From Sphingobium sp. (GTDB taxonomy: Bacteria; Pseudomonadota; Alphaproteobacteria; Sphingomonadales; Sphingomonadaceae), in assembly GCF_003248505.1 (NCBI RefSeq), contig NZ_QFOA01000017.1, positions 1 to 51,040 on the forward strand: a stretch of DNA of 51,040 nt, given 5' to 3'. The notes beneath the pieces were generated by a model. It was not told the DNA's origin, made no database searches, and saw only the letters and a program-made list of their open reading frames with translations. Below are positions 36,168 through 47,929 of the stretch, piece after piece. A program made the position numbers and the translations under genes. The number at the start of each line of letters is the position of its first letter. The first letter of the stretch is position 1.

Positions 36168-36191
36168 GGGGCGGACCTTGAGGCCCACCCC
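36168..36191. terminator. Imperfect hairpin between the broken LysR gene and the alpha/beta hydrolase
   Basis: GGGGCGGACC (36168-36177) can pair with GGCCCACCCC (36182-36191), with two mismatches and a 4-base loop. It lies between two convergent stops (36163 and 36201), where a terminator is expected. No U-tract is visible on either strand. Confidence 0.3.
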
Positions 36192-36200
36192 GCTTGTGCG

Positions 36201-37040
36201 TCACTTCTGAATGAAGGCCAGGATATCGGCGTTCAGTACGTCGGCATTCACCGTCAGCATCCCGTGCGAGAAGCCTTCGTAGATTTTGAGTTCGGCGTCG
36301 GGCAGGATTTCTGCCTGAAGCACCCCGGCATTCTTGTAGGGTACGACCTGATCGTCATCGCCATGCAGCACCAGCGTCGGGACGGACATGCCGGTGAGGT
36401 CGTCGGTCTGATCCGTCTCGGAAAACGCCTTGATCCCTTCATAATGCGCCAGCGCGCTGCCCATCATCCCCTGCCGCCACCAATTGTCGACGATCGCAGG
36501 CTTTATGTCCGCGCCCTTGCGGTTGAACCCGTAGAAGGGGCCAGCCGCCACGTCGTGGAAGAACGAGGCGCGGTTGGCGGCCAGCGCGCTGCGAAACCCG
36601 TCGAACACATCCATCGGCAGTCCGCCGGGATAGCGATCGGTCTTCAGCATGATGGGCGGGACCGCGCTGACCAGTACCGCTTTGGCGACGCGCCCGGCGG
36701 GAATGCCGTGCCGCGCGACATAGGCCGCAACTTCGCCGCCGCCGGTCGAATGGCCGATATGAACCGCGTTGCGCAGGTCAAGATGCTCGGCGACCGCCGC
36801 AGCATCGGCGGCATAATGATCCATGTCATGGCCGAAATCGACCTGAGCCGAACGACCGTGCCCGCGCCGGTCGTGGGCGACGACGCGATAGCCCTTCGAC
36901 AGGAAGAACAGCATTTGTGCGTCCCAGTCGTCCGAAGACAGCGGCCAGCCATGATGGAACATGATGGGCTGCGCATCCTTCGCACCCCAGTCCTTGTAGA
37001 AAATGTCGACGCCGTCCTTGGTGGTCACGAAATTCGTCAT
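36201..37040 (-). CDS. Alpha/beta hydrolase (non-heme chloroperoxidase/perhydrolase type)
   Basis: A 279-residue hydrolase of the cofactor-free haloperoxidase group. The nucleophile is Ser98 in GHSTGGGE, the acid probably Asp230 in HGDDDQVVP, and the base His259 in GFSHGM. IMFHHGWPLSSDDW provides the oxyanion hole. Such enzymes hydrolyse esters and can form peracids from carboxylic acids and peroxide. AAGGA precedes ATG 37040; the frame open to 37088 lacks a ribosome site. It follows katG on the same strand after a terminator, so it may be independently transcribed despite the shared peroxide theme. Confidence 0.9.
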   Translation of the reverse strand: MTNFVTTKDGVDIFYKDWGAKDAQPIMFHHGWPLSSDDWDAQMLFFLSKGYRVVAHDRRGHGRSAQVDFGHDMDHYAADAAAVAEHLDLRNAVHIGHSTGGGEVAAYVARHGIPAGRVAKAVLVSAVPPIMLKTDRYPGGLPMDVFDGFRSALAANRASFFHDVAAGPFYGFNRKGADIKPAIVDNWWRQGMMGSALAHYEGIKAFSETDQTDDLTGMSVPTLVLHGDDDQVVPYKNAGVLQAEILPDAELKIYEGFSHGMLTVNADVLNADILAFIQK

Positions 37041-37158
37041 GGCTTGGTCCTTTCGAACGATCGTTACCGGCTTCCTCCGGCGTGCCATCTTCCTAACGCA
37101 ACCTGGTGACAGTGCGGCATCCGTATAAATTCGCGCCCGACGTTCGATAAAATGGAAA

Positions 37159-37188
37159 AGCCCGCAGCGTGTAAAAACGCTGCGGGCT
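37159..37188 (-). terminator. Rho-independent terminator of katG
   Basis: AGCCCGCAGCGT (37159-37170) and ACGCTGCGGGCT (37177-37188) form a perfect 12 bp stem with a 6-base loop. On the minus strand the stem is followed by TTTTCCATTTTAT. It lies about 20 bases after the katG stop. Confidence 0.85.
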
Positions 37189-37206
37189 GTCCACTTCGCT
37201 GTCGCT

Positions 37207-39417
<2,211 letters not shown>

Positions 39418-39675
39418 GGCACTCTCTCCTCTAGGGGGTCCGTCGCGCCGTTCTAGGCCGCGCGCGGCAGGACCGTAAAACCGAGAATATCGCTCTCTAT
39501 GATCGATGCAATCGACGAGTCCCGTGTCAATCGCATGACGGCTGCGACCGAAGTGCAAGGGCCATGTCGATAACCTGCATCAGGATCGCTCCGTGCATCC
39601 GACTTGAATCGGTGCCGTAACGGAACTTCCGCAGCGGCGGCGCGCTGAACCGTGGCTGGAGGGTCGGTATATATC

Positions 39676-40554
39676 ATGGCAGCACGCGCATATTGGCAGG
39701 GGCAGATCAGGCTGGCGCTGGTTTCGATTCCGGTGGAAATCTATCCCGCGACCCGGTCCGGTGCGGCGATCGCCTTTCACCAGATTCACGAACCCACCGG
39801 CAAGCGTATCCGCTACGAAAAGGTCGCGCCCGGTGTCGGGCCGGTCGACCGCGACGAAATTCTGCGCGGGTTCGAGGTGTCGAAGGGCAATTATGTCCTG
39901 TTGGAGGACGAGGAGATAGAGGCGGTCAAGATCGAAAGCCGCAAGACGCTCGACCTCGTTCAGTTCGTCGACGCGGATGCAATCGACGTGCTCTTCTATG
40001 AGAAGCCCTATTTCGTTTTGCCCGCCGACGACCTGGCGGAGGAAGCTTATGCGGTCCTGCGCGACGCGCTGCGCACCACGAAGAAAGTCGGTCTGGGGCA
40101 ATTGTCGGTACGCGGCCGCGAACAGCTCGTGTCGCTCAAACCGTGCGGCAAGGGCCTCATCCTCGAAGTGTTGCGCTATGCCGACGAAGTGACGAAGGCA
40201 CAAAAATATTTCAGCGCCATCCCCGACCAGAAGGCCGACCCCGATCTGCTCGAGCTTGCCACCGCGATCATCGACAAGAAGACCGCGCCTTTCCACCCGG
40301 AGGAATTTCACGACCGTTATGTCGATGCGCTTCAGCGCCTTATCGAGAAAAAGAAGAAGGCGAAGGGCAAGCGCATCATTGAGGATGTGGACGAGCCTGC
40401 GGCGAAGGGCGGCAATGTGATCGACCTGATGGCCGCGCTTAAGAAATCGGTGGGCGAGGGCGGCAAGGCCGCGCCGGCCAAAAAAACGCCCGCCCGCAAG
40501 GCGCCCGCCAAGACTGCGGCAAAACCCCGCGCGGCCCGCCGCAAGAGCGCTTGA
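39676..40554 (+). CDS. ku: DNA end-binding protein Ku
   Basis: A 292-residue bacterial Ku. The core begins ARAYWQGQIRLALVSIPVEI, and contains FHQIHEPTGKRIRYEKVAPG and DLVQFVDADAID. A Lys/Ala/Pro-rich C-terminal tail (about 255-292) is typical for DNA tethering and LigD recruitment. The homodimer threads onto double-strand ends for non-homologous end joining. The start is ATG 39676; eight upstream residues in the open frame do not match Ku. Nine bases separate it from ligD, with which it forms an operon divergent from katG. Confidence 0.95.
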   Translation: MAARAYWQGQIRLALVSIPVEIYPATRSGAAIAFHQIHEPTGKRIRYEKVAPGVGPVDRDEILRGFEVSKGNYVLLEDEEIEAVKIESRKTLDLVQFVDADAIDVLFYEKPYFVLPADDLAEEAYAVLRDALRTTKKVGLGQLSVRGREQLVSLKPCGKGLILEVLRYADEVTKAQKYFSAIPDQKADPDLLELATAIIDKKTAPFHPEEFHDRYVDALQRLIEKKKKAKGKRIIEDVDEPAAKGGNVIDLMAALKKSVGEGGKAAPAKKTPARKAPAKTAAKPRAARRKSA

Positions 40555-40563
40555 GCCGCAACC

Positions 40564-43068
40564 GTGGCCGCCAAAAGCCCGCTTTCCGCCTACAACGCCA
40601 AACGCGATTTCGCGCGCACCCGTGAACCCAAAGGAGAGGTGGCGCAGCGAACTGGCAACAGCTTCGTCGTTCAAAAGCACGATGCGACCCGGCTTCACTG
40701 GGATTTCCGGCTGGAGATCGATGGCGTGCTCAAAAGCTGGGCCGTGACCAAGGGGCCGAGCATCGACCCCACCGACAAACGCCTTGCCGTGCAGACAGAG
40801 GATCACCCCTTGAGCTACGGCGATTTCGAAGGGACGATCCCCAAGGGCGAATATGGCGGGGGCACGGTAATGCTATGGGATCGCGGCACCTGGGCGCCGA
40901 TCGAAGGCAAGAGCGCGGACGATCTTAAGGATGGGCATCTGCACTTCACGCTCGATGGGGAGCGAATGAAGGGCGAATGGCTCTTGGTCCGCATGAAGCG
41001 CAGGCCCGGCGACAAACGCGACAACTGGCTGCTGCGCAAGATCGAGGACGGCGAAGCGGGGGAGGGCGACACGCTGGTGGAGCGCGCTCTCACCAGTGTG
41101 CTCACCGGTAGGTCGATGGCGGAAATCGCGGCAGACAGGGACGCGATCCAGTCGCTCGAGGGTGCGAAGGGCAAGAGCTTCTCCAAAAAAATGCAGGCTG
41201 CGCGCGACCATAATGCAAAGATTGCGACAAAGCCCGGTCGCACGTCGGGGAAGCTGCCCGCCTTTTCCGCCCTGCAACTCGCGACACTGGTCGACGCGGT
41301 TCCAACCGGCAACGAGTGGATGCACGAAATCAAGTTCGACGGCTATCGCGCGCTCGTCGCTGTGGCTGGGGGCAAGGTGCGCGTGTCCACCCGCAACGGC
41401 CTCGACTGGACCGACAGGTTCACGCCACTGGTCCGTGCCGTCGCTGCTCTCGACCTGCCGCCCGCGCTGATCGATGGGGAGATCGTGGCGTTCGGAGCCG
41501 ACGGAAATCCCAGCTTTTCGGCTCTGCAAACGGTGTTGAAGCGCGGTCACGGGTCGCAGCGGGAGGATACGCCTTTTCAATTCTTTGCGTTCGACCTGCT
41601 CTCCCTCGATAAGGAGGACTTGAAGCCGCTCCCTCAAATTGAGCGGAAAGAACGGCTCGAAGCATTGTTGCGCAATGCTGCGCCTCCGATCCAGGTCGCC
41701 GACCATGTCATTGGCGCGGGCGAGGCGCTTTACCAATCGCTTTGCGCTGCGGGGCAGGAAGGCATCATCGCCAAGCGTATCGACGCGCCCTATCGCGCCG
41801 GGCGCACGCGGAACTGGGTGAAGGTCAAATGCACCCGGCGGCAGGAATTCGTCATCGTCGGTCGCTCGGCCAGCAGGGCGCGGGGCCGTCCCTTCGCCTC
41901 GCTGCTGCTCGCGCAGCATGAGGGCAAGGCGCTCGTCTACAAGGGAAAGGTCGGGACGGGTTTCGACGCGGACACGATGGCAGAACTCGACAAGGCGATG
42001 AAGCCGCTGGCGCTCGCCAAAGCGCCGCTCGACGTTCCCGGCACCGAAGCGCGGGCTGCCGTCTGGCTCAAGCCCCGCCTCGTCGCCGAAATCGCCTTTG
42101 CCGAATTCACCACCGATGGGCGCGTCCGTCATGCGAGCTTCCTTGGGTTGCGAGGCGATAAAAAGCCAGCGCAAGTCAGACCCGAAAAACCCGCCGCCGC
42201 CCCGCGCGCGGACAAGGCGGTCGCAATCAGCAATCGAGACCGCGTCATCTTTCCCGACAGCGGACAGACCAAGGGCGAGCTGGCGGATTATTATGCCGCC
42301 GTCGCGCCGCTCATGTTGCCCTTCGCTGCGAACCGCCCGCTCAGCCTCGTTCGCTGCCCGCAAGGGCGTGCCCGAAAATGCTTCTTCCAAAAGCATGACA
42401 GCGGCTCCTTCGGTAAGGCCGTGCATCAGGTTCCGATCCGTGAGAAGGACGGTGGAGCGGAAGATTATATCTATGTGGAGGATGCGCAGGGCCTGCTGGC
42501 CTGCGTACAGATGGGCACGATCGAATTCCACGGCTGGGGCAGTCGGGCGGACGCAGTGGAGCATCCCGACCGCATGGTGTTCGATCTCGACCCTGACGAA
42601 GGTATGGATTTCACGCGGGTGAAGGCCGCTGCACAGGACATCCGCGCCCGTCTTTCCGACATCGGGCTCGTATCGTTCGCCATGCTGTCCGGGGGCAAGG
42701 GCGTGCATGTTGTCGTTCCGCTGACGCCGGGGCATGACTGGGACACGCACAAGGATTTCGCTGCTCGCTTCGCGCAGGCGCTCAGCAATGCCGAGCCGGA
42801 CCGCTTCGTTGCGACGATGAGCAAGGCGAAGCGCAAGGACCGCATCTTCGTTGACTGGTTGCGCAACCAGCGCGGTAGCACTGCGGTCTTGCCTTATGCC
42901 ACTCGTGCCCGCCCCGGCGCGCCGGTCGCCGTGCCGGTCGATTGGGACGAACTTGACGGCATGAAGGATGCGCATCCCTTCTCGATCGAGGATGCCGCGA
43001 CCTTGGTCGAGCGGGCCGCGTCATTGAAGGGTTGGGGCTTTGCTTCCCAGACCCTGCCTGACGTCTGA
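40564..43068 (+). CDS. ligD: NHEJ DNA ligase LigD (phosphoesterase-ligase-polymerase)
   Basis: An 834-residue multidomain ligase in the order seen in Pseudomonas LigD. The 3'-phosphoesterase (about 1-160) has QKHDATRLHWDFRLE (H39, H45, D47). The ATP-dependent ligase (about 235-530) has nucleophile Lys257 in EIKFDGYRA, and KVKC as motif V. The primase/polymerase domain (about 565-830) has D674 and D676 in FDLDPDEG. The GTG start at 40564 lies nine bases after the ku stop. With Ku it repairs double-strand breaks by end processing, gap filling and ligation. Confidence 0.95.
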   Translation: MAAKSPLSAYNAKRDFARTREPKGEVAQRTGNSFVVQKHDATRLHWDFRLEIDGVLKSWAVTKGPSIDPTDKRLAVQTEDHPLSYGDFEGTIPKGEYGGGTVMLWDRGTWAPIEGKSADDLKDGHLHFTLDGERMKGEWLLVRMKRRPGDKRDNWLLRKIEDGEAGEGDTLVERALTSVLTGRSMAEIAADRDAIQSLEGAKGKSFSKKMQAARDHNAKIATKPGRTSGKLPAFSALQLATLVDAVPTGNEWMHEIKFDGYRALVAVAGGKVRVSTRNGLDWTDRFTPLVRAVAALDLPPALIDGEIVAFGADGNPSFSALQTVLKRGHGSQREDTPFQFFAFDLLSLDKEDLKPLPQIERKERLEALLRNAAPPIQVADHVIGAGEALYQSLCAAGQEGIIAKRIDAPYRAGRTRNWVKVKCTRRQEFVIVGRSASRARGRPFASLLLAQHEGKALVYKGKVGTGFDADTMAELDKAMKPLALAKAPLDVPGTEARAAVWLKPRLVAEIAFAEFTTDGRVRHASFLGLRGDKKPAQVRPEKPAAAPRADKAVAISNRDRVIFPDSGQTKGELADYYAAVAPLMLPFAANRPLSLVRCPQGRARKCFFQKHDSGSFGKAVHQVPIREKDGGAEDYIYVEDAQGLLACVQMGTIEFHGWGSRADAVEHPDRMVFDLDPDEGMDFTRVKAAAQDIRARLSDIGLVSFAMLSGGKGVHVVVPLTPGHDWDTHKDFAARFAQALSNAEPDRFVATMSKAKRKDRIFVDWLRNQRGSTAVLPYATRARPGAPVAVPVDWDELDGMKDAHPFSIEDAATLVERAASLKGWGFASQTLPDV

Positions 43069-43494
43069 CAAGAGCTGTGGGGCGTGCGACACAGATCATA
43101 ACGGTCGTTCTTGCGAGAAATCCGCAGGTTCATGGGCCTGGGCAATCAGAGATCGGCTGGTTTTGTCTCCTGCGCCAGTCGCCGACCGTTTCACCGCCAA
43201 CGCTATAGCGTTTCGCCGCGCTCCTGGCAGGCTCGATCGAACGGTTCATTTTTGCCCATACGACCGGCCTGGTTCAAGCCTATGCTACCTGCAGCGTCGT
43301 CATACATTATCAGCAAGAGCGGCAAAGCGCAGGACATGATTTACAAAATAATACTCGTCATATCCTGATGTCGCGTCGTAACTATATGGATAGCTCCCGG
43401 CCATATTGGCTGACACAGAAGTCGAGCGGCGAAAAGCCCATAGGATCGAAAACTCGACGCTATTCGGGATATCCGCCCACTCGCAAAGGTCGCC
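43069..43494. other. Intergenic region after ligD
   Basis: About 425 bp between the convergent ligD and TonB receptor genes. Short open frames on both strands (for example near 43111-43368) show no known motif, and I see no clear terminator. The right part is more AT-rich than ligD and matches the receptor side, so a boundary between core and acquired DNA may lie here. Confidence 0.4.
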
Positions 43495-46371
43495 TTAATT
43501 GAGCGAATATCGTACCCCGAACATAAAAGTCCGACCGTTGACTTCATATCCTCGCCCAAAGCCATATTTATTGACTCGCTCGATCGGTTCGTCGGTAATA
43601 TTGGTCGCATCGACCGTCAAAGCCACGGCCTTATTGAGGGTCAGGCGAAACGAAGCGTCGAGCTGGCCGATCGGCTTGACATATACGCCGTCGAGCCGAG
43701 AGGACAAAGCGTCTTCGACATATTTGCTGCGGTAATTATAGGCTATCCGCGTGCTGACTGGCCCTTTTTCATAATATCCAACCAGGTTGAAGCTATGCTT
43801 CGAAACCGAGGTCAACGGATAGGCGTTCCCTCCCTGCGTGAACTGGATCTTCCCTGCATCGGTGAAGGTGTAGTTTGCGTTGAAACCCAAGCCGTCGAAC
43901 GGTGCCGGCAGCATCGTTAACGGCTGCTGATACGCAATTTCGACGCCCTTGACGCTAGTGCTGGATCCGTTGACCGGGAAAGTACGCTGGAAGTCGAGAT
44001 TCAGGATTTGACCGGTTCCCGTATCGCGCACGGCATAGGACACCGACGAAGACGAATTGACGAGATAGCCTTCGATCTTTTTGTAGAAAAGCGCCATCGA
44101 TACCAGCGCTTCCGAACTGGGATACCATTCCAGCGAAAGATCTGCGTTCCATGCCCGATAAGGGTCAAGGGCGGGGTTCGAGGCCGACTGCGTGCGGGCG
44201 ACGAACGACGGCGTCGATACCGCTGGTGCGATCTGGCCGAAGTCGGGCCGGGTCAGCGTGCGGCTGACGCTGAAACGGGCGACCTTGTTGTCGTCCAGCG
44301 CATATTTTGCGTTGAAGCTGGGAAGCCAGTCAGTGTAGCTCCGCTCCGCACCGATCGGCAGCCCGCCCGACGCCTGTAAATTCGTACCGGCAAGCGTCAA
44401 AGTTGTAGGATCGAACGAGAAGCCTGAACTCACCTGTTTGGTGCGCACCGCGCGCACCCCGACATTCCCGGTCAACGCCCCGTCGAAAAGAGAATAGTCG
44501 GCCCGCACATAACCGGCCAGTGTTTCTTCACGTATCCGATAGGTGCTCGACAGGTTGGTCGTTACCGCGCCTGGCAACGAAAGGATGGCGTCCAATCCGT
44601 AACGGTCGATAAATGCCCGGGTGTCCGGCGCGAGATAGGTTGTCGGGAAAGTGGAGTCGCCGTCGTAGCGCGACAGGAAATCGTCCCCTCCGAATGTCTT
44701 CAGATAGGGGGCAGCCAGGATTCCTGCACCGCCGTTGAATGCATTGGGTATGGCGCGGGTGCCGATCAGGGCGGCCAGTTGAGGTGCCAAGGCCGCGACC
44801 CGCCTGTCACCTTGGAACAGCGAGTTTCTGGCCCATTTCACGCCAAACCGTATGGCGGTCAACCACTCTGCCGACGGTTCGTATTTGACGTCACCGGACA
44901 GGATGCGTTGCTTGGCCTTTACCGGCGTATCGACAGCGGTCCCGACGAAGGCAGCATTGGGAATATACCATTTCGAGGCATCCAGCGGATCGGTCCCGCG
45001 GACATAAGCGAAGGTCGGAATGCCGCCGACATCGGTCCGGTAATCCTGTATGACATTGCCCCAACGCTGCGCATCGATCCCATAGTTGGAGCTGAACTTG
45101 CGAGAGGTGCTGCGCGTGCCTTGCAGTGAGACGAGCCATGGCCCTGACTCATAGTCGGCGCTTGCCGTGAATGTCTGCAGTCGGCTGCGTTCCGCTGCCA
45201 GTTTGTTGGTGTTGCTCAGGAACACGCCGTCGCGGTCGATATAATCGATCAAACCGGCAATCGGGGTCGCTGCGGGATCGTTGGAAACATCATCGCTGGT
45301 TGGGACGATGCTGCTGAAGTGCGTTGCCCTGACCGGATTGCCGGGTATCGACGGATCGCCGTTCAAATGGAACTGGGCGGATTCAAAGTCGCCCGAAAGA
45401 TCGCTGTTGAACGTCGACCGCAATCCATCCAATCGCAGTGTGAGGCCATCGACGGGTCGGGCCTGAAGGGTTGCGATGATCGTTTCGCGATCACGCGTGC
45501 CCCGGTCGTTCTGCAACTGCAGCACATGGTTGAGACGAAAAGCGTCCCTGGTGTCACCGTCAAAATTGAAATCGACGCGGCCGGCAGGGTTGTAGCCAGA
45601 CTCAAGTTTCCGCTCCATGCCGGAACTTTGGTAACTTTGGGTGACGAGAAACCGACGTGACCGATCGTATCCGATCATGACACCGACCGTGTCGTCCAAA
45701 AACTGATCGGCGTAGATGGCCGTGGCTTTATAGCCTAGCTGGTCGGCATAACTGTTTTTGGAACCCTGAATATTGACGTTCAGCCGTCGACTTTTCAGAT
45801 CGAGCGGGCGGATGGTCTTGATATTGACGGTGCCAGCCATGCCGCCTTCATCGAGGTCCGCCGTTGGAGATTTGTAAACCTCAAGCGCACTGATAAAATC
45901 AGGCGCCAGAATGGTGAAATCGAACGTGCGCGACTGTCCGGCGGTGCCGACGGTATTAATGCCGCTGGGCGATAGTGACGTGACGCCATCTCCATTCAAC
46001 AACACGCGCGCAAATTTCGGTTCCAGGCCCCTAATGGAGATGGACTGACCTTCGCCCCGATTGCGAGCGATCTGAATGCCCGTTACCCGCTGGAGCGATT
46101 CGGCGATATTTGTGTCGGGAAATGCGCCGATGTCCTCGGCTGCAATTGTGTCCACAATTGAGTCGGCTTGGCGCTTTTGATTGATGGCACTAGCGAGACT
46201 GGCGCGGATGCCGGTGACGACGATATCTGCCGATGTCGCGTCACCCTGCCCGGCAGGCAGGGTGCGCGGATCGCTTTGCGGAACCTGGGCCTGCAAGGCC
46301 ATTGGATAAAACAACCCGCCAGCCAAGGCCGTAGTCGCCCAAAGTTTCAAAGCTGTATGACGCCGTTCCAA
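43495..46371 (-). CDS. TonB-dependent outer-membrane receptor
   Basis: A 958-residue receptor. It has a signal peptide (about 1-29, ending MALQAQ), a TonB-box-like IVVTG near residue 50, and a plug domain with RVTGIQIARNRGEGQSISIRG and GGMAGTVNIKT. A long beta-barrel ends in aromatic-rich FMFGVRYSLN. It belongs to the large CirA-like family that sphingomonads use for oligosaccharide uptake. Its place beside L-fucose genes suggests fucose or fucosides as cargo (inference). The start is TTG 46371 with GGAGG five bases before the spacer end. A promoter with a palindromic site precedes it. Confidence 0.92.
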   Translation of the reverse strand: MERRHTALKLWATTALAGGLFYPMALQAQVPQSDPRTLPAGQGDATSADIVVTGIRASLASAINQKRQADSIVDTIAAEDIGAFPDTNIAESLQRVTGIQIARNRGEGQSISIRGLEPKFARVLLNGDGVTSLSPSGINTVGTAGQSRTFDFTILAPDFISALEVYKSPTADLDEGGMAGTVNIKTIRPLDLKSRRLNVNIQGSKNSYADQLGYKATAIYADQFLDDTVGVMIGYDRSRRFLVTQSYQSSGMERKLESGYNPAGRVDFNFDGDTRDAFRLNHVLQLQNDRGTRDRETIIATLQARPVDGLTLRLDGLRSTFNSDLSGDFESAQFHLNGDPSIPGNPVRATHFSSIVPTSDDVSNDPAATPIAGLIDYIDRDGVFLSNTNKLAAERSRLQTFTASADYESGPWLVSLQGTRSTSRKFSSNYGIDAQRWGNVIQDYRTDVGGIPTFAYVRGTDPLDASKWYIPNAAFVGTAVDTPVKAKQRILSGDVKYEPSAEWLTAIRFGVKWARNSLFQGDRRVAALAPQLAALIGTRAIPNAFNGGAGILAAPYLKTFGGDDFLSRYDGDSTFPTTYLAPDTRAFIDRYGLDAILSLPGAVTTNLSSTYRIREETLAGYVRADYSLFDGALTGNVGVRAVRTKQVSSGFSFDPTTLTLAGTNLQASGGLPIGAERSYTDWLPSFNAKYALDDNKVARFSVSRTLTRPDFGQIAPAVSTPSFVARTQSASNPALDPYRAWNADLSLEWYPSSEALVSMALFYKKIEGYLVNSSSSVSYAVRDTGTGQILNLDFQRTFPVNGSSTSVKGVEIAYQQPLTMLPAPFDGLGFNANYTFTDAGKIQFTQGGNAYPLTSVSKHSFNLVGYYEKGPVSTRIAYNYRSKYVEDALSSRLDGVYVKPIGQLDASFRLTLNKAVALTVDATNITDEPIERVNKYGFGRGYEVNGRTFMFGVRYSLN

Positions 46372-46401
46372 AAGCCCCTCCTATTATCATCCGGTGAATT
46401 C

Positions 46402-46429
46402 ACTGTAGAACTCAGGGTTCATATGTCAA
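46402..46429 (-). promoter_or_regulatory. Predicted promoter of the TonB-dependent receptor
   Basis: On the minus strand a consensus -35 TTGACA (46429-46424) is followed, after 16 bases, by TACAGT (46407-46402) as a -10. The expected start point is about 25 bases before the TTG start codon, leaving room only for the ribosome site. The -35 overlaps one arm of the inverted repeat at 46418-46448. Confidence 0.55.
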
Positions 46430-46448
46430 TTATGAAATTACATATGAA
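46418..46448. repeat. Inverted repeat TTCATATG-N15-CATATGAA (candidate operator)
   Basis: Perfect 8-base arms at 46418-46425 and 46441-46448 in an AT-rich 31 bp stretch. One arm covers the -35 region of the receptor promoter, so a dimeric repressor bound there would block RNA polymerase. The regulator is not in the window. Confidence 0.55.
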
Positions 46449-46581
46449 TTTCCATGGTGGCGGGGCTGTGTTCCATAGGCCAATTCTAAAGGGGGCTATG
46501 CCCCGTTATAAAAACGTCTGAAAATGCTGTGTTGGGAGGCAACCGGCTTCCGCATGGGCTGCCGCTATATCGACCTGCATG

Positions 46582-47859
46582 TCATTGATTATGAGGGGTA
46601 ATGTCTGGAGCAGCCGCTATGGTACGCTGGTTCCACCCAAAACATACCACTGCGATAAAACAGACAGTCGGCACGATCAAGGCGCCGTTGATGCCCGTCA
46701 GATCGGATGCGTATCCCATCAACGCGGTCAACGCCGCTCCGCCAATGATGGCCATGACGAGCAACGAAGAGCCTAATCGCCGGAGTACGCCCAATCCGCC
46801 TACGCCGAGTGCAAAGATGGTGGGAAATTGGATGGACATGAAAAAGCTTGCAGACACGAGCATAAACAGACCGGGTCGCCCGCCGACCAAGGCGGCAAGT
46901 GCCGTCAGCACAAGACTGGCGCCCGCAAATATCGACAGAATATATCCAGCCCCGATCCGCGCCATAAGTGCGGTTCCGATCACGCGACCCAGTCCGAACA
47001 GGACCAGGCTTGCGAACAGATAATCTGCTGCGCTTCTTTCGCCGATGCCCGGCACGTTCGCCTGCGCGTATCGTATCGTATAGCTCCAGATTCCGACTTG
47101 CGCGCCGACGTAGAAAAATTGCGCGACGGTCGCGAACAACAACGTCTTATGTTTGAATAACATTCTGAAGCGTGGACGATCGACGATTTGTCCTTGTGCC
47201 AGGCTTCCCTTCGGGAAATCAATTAGGCTGGCGGCGGCGGCGAATGTCAAAACCAGCAAGCCGATCAAAAGGTAGGGGGTCTGCACTGCAAGAATTTCAT
47301 CGCGTAATAATGCCTGGCGCGCCGCCGTCGGCATTTTTTCAAGGGCGGCTTCATGCGCGACAATATCGGAGAGTATGAAAAACTTGCCGATCAGAACGCC
47401 GGTAAGGGTGCCCGCAGGATTAGCGGCCTGCGCCCAGTTGAGACGTCGAGTGGCGCCGGACGGATCGCCCAGCTCCGTCATCAACGGGTTTGCGGCCGTT
47501 TCGAGAAAGGCGAGACCGCATGCGATGATGAACAGCGCCGCCAGGAAAAACGCATATTGACCATAATGTGCAGCTGGATAGAAAAGAAGCGCACCGAGGC
47601 TATAGAGCAGCAAGCCTGTCACTATGGATGCTTTATAGCCTTTGGCTCTCGTTAAAAACGCCGCGGGAATGGCGAGCAAAAAATATCCCATGTAAAAGGA
47701 TTGTTGCACTAAGCTGGTTTCGAAATCAGAGAGGGTGAAAGCCTTCTTGAACTGGGCGATAAGGATATCGTTGAGATTATTGGCCATGCCCCATAGAAAA
47801 AATAAGGATACCGTCAATATTATGGCGGGCGTATAAGACCTTATTCCGTCTTTCGACAT
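46582..47859 (-). CDS. fucP: L-fucose permease FucP-like MFS transporter
   Basis: A 425-residue major facilitator protein of the FucP family, with about 12 helices. Landmarks are LFFLWGMANNLNDILIAQF in helix 1 (Asn/Asp residues for sugar and proton), QQSFYMGYFLLAIPA in helix 2, FLETAANPLMTELG in helix 4 and the Asn-containing NWAQAANPAG that follows. It should import L-fucose or a related sugar with protons across the inner membrane. ATG 47859 is preferred over an ATG 13 codons upstream, because GAGGG precedes it. It lies 70 bp after the fuconate dehydratase and 210 bp before the receptor start. Confidence 0.87.
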   Translation of the reverse strand: MSKDGIRSYTPAIILTVSLFFLWGMANNLNDILIAQFKKAFTLSDFETSLVQQSFYMGYFLLAIPAAFLTRAKGYKASIVTGLLLYSLGALLFYPAAHYGQYAFFLAALFIIACGLAFLETAANPLMTELGDPSGATRRLNWAQAANPAGTLTGVLIGKFFILSDIVAHEAALEKMPTAARQALLRDEILAVQTPYLLIGLLVLTFAAAASLIDFPKGSLAQGQIVDRPRFRMLFKHKTLLFATVAQFFYVGAQVGIWSYTIRYAQANVPGIGERSAADYLFASLVLFGLGRVIGTALMARIGAGYILSIFAGASLVLTALAALVGGRPGLFMLVSASFFMSIQFPTIFALGVGGLGVLRRLGSSLLVMAIIGGAALTALMGYASDLTGINGALIVPTVCFIAVVCFGWNQRTIAAAPDITPHNQ

Positions 47860-47929
47860 ATTATAATATCCCTCGTCCGCCGCAATTCGGATAGGCATCG
47901 TTTTTAAGCGGAATTTCCAAGAAGCTAAA

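Noticed and set aside
40873..42975. 700-codon minus-strand frame opposite ligD
   Set aside because: LigD is intact on the plus strand; the opposite frame is a codon-bias shadow.
43111..43368. 85-codon open frame in the gap after ligD
   Set aside because: No ribosome site of note, no motif and no coherent composition.
46492..46504. GGGGC-TAT-GCCCC mini-hairpin after the fucP stop
   Set aside because: The stem has only five pairs with a three-base loop and no U-run on the minus strand; too weak to call a terminator.
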